Assembly: GCF_037975245.1 (NCBI RefSeq)
Contig: NC_092568.1
Span: 10,379,501-10,443,500 of the forward strand
DNA from: Apostichopus japonicus
Taxonomy: Eukaryota; Echinodermata; Holothuroidea; Aspidochirotida; Stichopodidae
Reading direction: 5' to 3'
DNA length: 64,000 nt
Shown here: positions 61,169 to 64,000 of the stretch, piece after piece
Position numbering within the stretch: the stretch's first letter is position 1
How the letters are laid out: each line of letters begins with the position of its first letter
The notes under the pieces: generated by a model
Databases searched by the model: none
What the model was told of the DNA's origin: nothing
What the model saw: the letters and a program-made list of their open reading frames with translations, nothing else
Position numbers and translations under genes: made by a program

Positions 61169-62663
61169 ATGAACTATATATAGTAATATAATAATAATAT
61201 GAACTATAGTAATATATGTAACACATGTTAAGAAATGATAACATACATCAGTTTTAACTGATTGTCATGCAGGTATTCACTTTTACCAGGTTTTACTAAT
61301 CAAGTCATGAGAAATCGGGTGGATGTTATTATTATAAACTAAAGTTCTTCATGTTTCTCTCAGTTTGAAGAAGTTCAGATTCCACGGTAGCCGAATAGGC
61401 TTTTAAAATCCTAGTGGTTTTTGTGGTAAATTAACAGTTTAAAATTCCTTTAAAATACAAATATACGGTAAAATGATATTGTTAATACTTCCATGGATGA
61501 TAAGTTATTGTCATAACATATAGGTTCCTCCTATTATTATTGTTAGAAAAATAGTAATCCGACTGTTTCTCTCAGTTTGAAGGATTTTAGACTCCACCGT
61601 AGCCGTAGAAGTCGATGATAAAACGTAAGACGTATTTGTAATCTGGAACGAGTTGGTAAAACTGAATGTTTTGTCTCAAATTAACACTTATAAAAGGCTA
61701 TAGCCTTGTGGTTTCATTAATTTTCGATTGGAAGTAACAAAAATTTCAAATTTCTTGAAACATACAAATCTATGGCAAAGTGATGTTGTAAATACATCCA
61801 TGAATATGTTATTGTCATAAAACAAGCTATTAGTACTAGTAGTAGAATATAATGTCTGATTGTTTTTCTCACATCGAAGGATTAGACTCCACAGTAGCCG
61901 GTTATAAGTCAGAGATGAACGTGTGAATATTTTCGTAAAACTTCATTTTTTGCCTCATGCATGCATGTTAACCCTTTTGTAGGGCTATATCAGGCGCGTA
62001 TCCAGGATTTTCTAACCCGGGGGGCGCGAATTACTATCTAAGCGGAGCGCCACCATCGGTTGGCGCGGAGCGTACAAGAACATTTTTGGTTTTGATACCC
62101 CCAGATCACCGGAAATGGCACTTCTCGGGCTTGAAAATGAGCAACCAGATGTACACTTTTGCCTGAGAAGCAAGTATTTCCCAAAAGTTTTTTCCATCCA
62201 TAACCTTTTTGAAGATTGTCACCAGTCACACATCATGTTCGACCTGATTGCATGTCCTATGGATCATTGCTTTTGTAGGTTATTCTACGTCACGGCCCAC
62301 AATATCCGAAAGCCCCACCTTTCAAGGTTTTAAGCCCATTACTTGTTGAGAATTTGAAAATTGACTTTTCTCGTGAATAAAATCACTTGAAAACATACCC
62401 ATAATGTTGCACAAAATTCAATCTATAGACAACCAATATAGAAAAACCTCCTTGAGCCCCTAACAGACAGGTCCAAATTGAACGAGTAGAGGAAAGTATG
62501 ATGACGAATGTTGGTGAGGAAATTTTCGAAAATTCCGACACAGTTAATTTATTGGTGTAGAAATATTAAACCTCTTATAATGGCTTTTACAAAACTTGGT
62601 TGAAGGAACAGAAAAATAGCAGATATTTCCGATATCAGGTATATCGAAACCGAACACTTCACT

Positions 62664-63083
62664 CATAGGCGTCGGTCCCGTAGGAGGCGGGGGCTGCAGC
62701 CCCCCCCCCATTTTTTTCGGGCACCTACTGAAAGTAAAATAAATAGCAATGAATAGCTTAAAATGATCTCCTTGGTAATTGAAATAAAGTTGTAAGCTTG
62801 GCCGACATTACTACTGTAAAAGAGAGTTTTGACATTGCATGGATCTGTATGGTTTTACTCCATCTACATAAGACATTTGGTTGTTTAGATGGGCATCCGG
62901 CGGTATACTGTGCAACTTTGACGGACCGTGCGGTACACGATGCCATACAATGTAATGAGCGATCTTGCCTATATGATATTGGCATCGACATGTTGAATGC
63001 GCGCTTTGCGCGCGAAAAATTTTGGCTTTTTTTTCGGGCAAGTCATTACAGCCCCCAAATCCAATCTGGCTCCTACGCCTTTG
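62664..63083. mobile_element. hAT-like element, family E copy 3, nested in element D
   Basis: The ends are CATAGGCGTCGG and GGCTCCTACGCCTTTG. The flanks ACTTCACT and ACTACACA agree at 6 of 8 bases. Family landmarks TTTTTTCGGGCACCTACTGA and TTCGGGCAAGTCATTACAGC are present, and the GCGCGCTTTGCGCGCG hairpin lies near 63000. Confidence 0.8.
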
Positions 63084-63589
63084 ACTACACACATTGACAG
63101 TTTTTGAGGCTGTTCATTGTGGAACATGCATTTCAATGCTCATTTGATATGATGTTATATCTGCTCCTTGCTTTACAAATTCGAACAGGCGTGTAGCGAG
63201 TAATTGCCAAGGGAGGGCGAAGCCTGTAGGCAAACTATCTAAGCGAAGCGCCACCACGAGTTGGCGCGAAGCGTACAAGAAAAATTTTGGCCGAAAATGC
63301 CTCCCAGATCGCTGGAAATGACACTTCCCAGGCCTTGTAAGTTGAATCTAAGCATTGTCTATTTTGAAATTACTAGCGATGTCATAAAGAAAATTTGCTC
63401 GGGGGGGGGGGCGCTCGCCCCCTTCCCGAAATGCGTTATGTTCCCCGACGACTCGGTCGAGTTCAAGTACATTAGTGAGAGAGGAAAAACGGAAACGTCA
63501 AAAATGGAGTTGTCGGGGTAAGGGGTAGGGTGAGGCGCACACCCCCTCCGTAATCCTTGATCTGTCACTGGCTACCCTGTGTATCTAAT

Positions 63590-63750
63590 AGGGATCTTTC
63601 TCTTCCCGAGGTCTTGGCTATCTTCTACTCCCTCCTTTTCTCCTTTTTCTCTCTTTTTTCTTTTTCTTTTCCCTTCCTTCCTCTCCTCCTTTTCTTTTTC
63701 CCCTCCTTTTCCCTTTTTTCTTCTCTTTTTTTCTCTCCTCTTTTCCTTAC
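63590..63750. repeat. Homopyrimidine (C/T) tract of about 150 bases
   Basis: From about 63628 to 63748 the plus strand is almost only C and T, next to a GGGGGGCGCGCGCCCCC palindrome at the right end of element D. Such tracts can form triplex DNA. Confidence 0.85.
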
Positions 63751-64000
63751 CCGGGGGGCGCGCGCCCCCAACGCCCCCCTGGATACGCACCTGTATATAG
63801 CGTTTTGCTTTTATTCATTAAACCTCTCTAAACTTACGAATTTATGGTAAAGTGATGTTGTTAATACATCCACGGATATGTTATTGTCATAACATAGGTT
63901 CCACCTTAAAACATGCTATTATCATTTATTGTTGTAAACTTAATTTCTGACTGTTTATCTCAGTTTTGAAGGATTTTAGACTCCACCTTAGCCGTGTAGA

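Larger units (their letters stand above)
61991..63793. mobile_element. Composite DNA element D inside the tandem repeat
   Basis: The ends CAGGCGCGTATCCAGG and CCTGGATACGCACCTG are inverted repeats with one mismatch. The flanks read GGGCTATAT and TATATAGCG, giving a direct repeat of up to 5 bases (TATAT). The neighbouring tandem unit has an uninterrupted GGCTATAGCC-like site. It contains two copies of the hairpin core (62032, 63234), nested element E (62664-63083) and a homopyrimidine tract. Confidence 0.82.
61357..64000. repeat. Tandem repeat, about 210-300 bp units, interrupted by element D
   Basis: Units start near 61357, 61569 and 61867, and again at 63958, with CTCAGTTTGAAGGATTTTAG, GACTCCACCGTAGCCG, ATGTTGTTAATACATCCA and GTTATTGTCATAACATAG. 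The unit starting at 61867 is split by 61991-63793. The array runs to the window edge. Confidence 0.85.

Noticed and set aside
62758-63097. Overlapping frames of 77-99 residues
   Set aside because: They fall inside the non-coding family E element.

Overview
The window is animal nuclear DNA. It has GT-AG introns, intact multi-exon genes of metazoan families, a eukaryotic tRNA gene, tRNA-derived SINEs, a non-LTR retrotransposon remnant and many short non-autonomous DNA transposons. Base composition is AT-rich, with poly-G/poly-C tracts mostly at transposon ends. A complete Dispatched gene shows a bilaterian-type animal with Hedgehog signalling. I favour a marine invertebrate deuterostome, perhaps an echinoderm, because of gene content, repeat style and a small secreted peptide gene that recalls echinoderm host-defence peptides. 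The sequence alone does not prove the phylum.

Layout. 0.2-7 kb: a two-exon minus-strand gene (1200-2759), predicted by me from matching splice sites, encodes a 108-residue secreted precursor. It has two cationic, Trp-containing amphipathic segments, each preceded by the same acidic motif (ELTPEER / ELTPEEK). It lies among paired duplications (190-570 with 6598-6980; 3047-4310 with 5267-6290). 7-22 kb: gene-poor and repeat-rich, with microsatellites, SINEs, nested hAT-like elements carrying exact 8-bp target duplications, and a degenerate tandem array at 18.4-19.2 kb. 22.4-23.4 kb: a minus-strand ZDHHC24-like palmitoyltransferase in which the DHHC motif reads HAHC. 27.5-43.0 kb: a complete 16-coding-exon plus-strand gene for a 676-residue HEAT-repeat protein that I could not name. 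45-49.8 kb: two more hAT-like elements with perfect target duplications, a tRNA-Ser(GCT) gene and a 5'-truncated, inactivated LINE. 50.1-55.3 kb: a complete four-coding-exon Dispatched (DISP1-type) gene. 55.3-64 kb: 3' flank, further elements, and a tandem repeat split by a 1.8-kb transposon.

The four protein genes do not form an evident pathway. DISP1 releases lipid-modified Hedgehog. The ZDHHC24-like protein belongs to a lipid-transferase family but has lost two catalytic positions. The HEAT protein is probably a scaffold. The peptide gene looks like host defence or signalling. The rest is mainly a record of transposition, readable because several insertions can be compared with empty duplicate copies in the same window.
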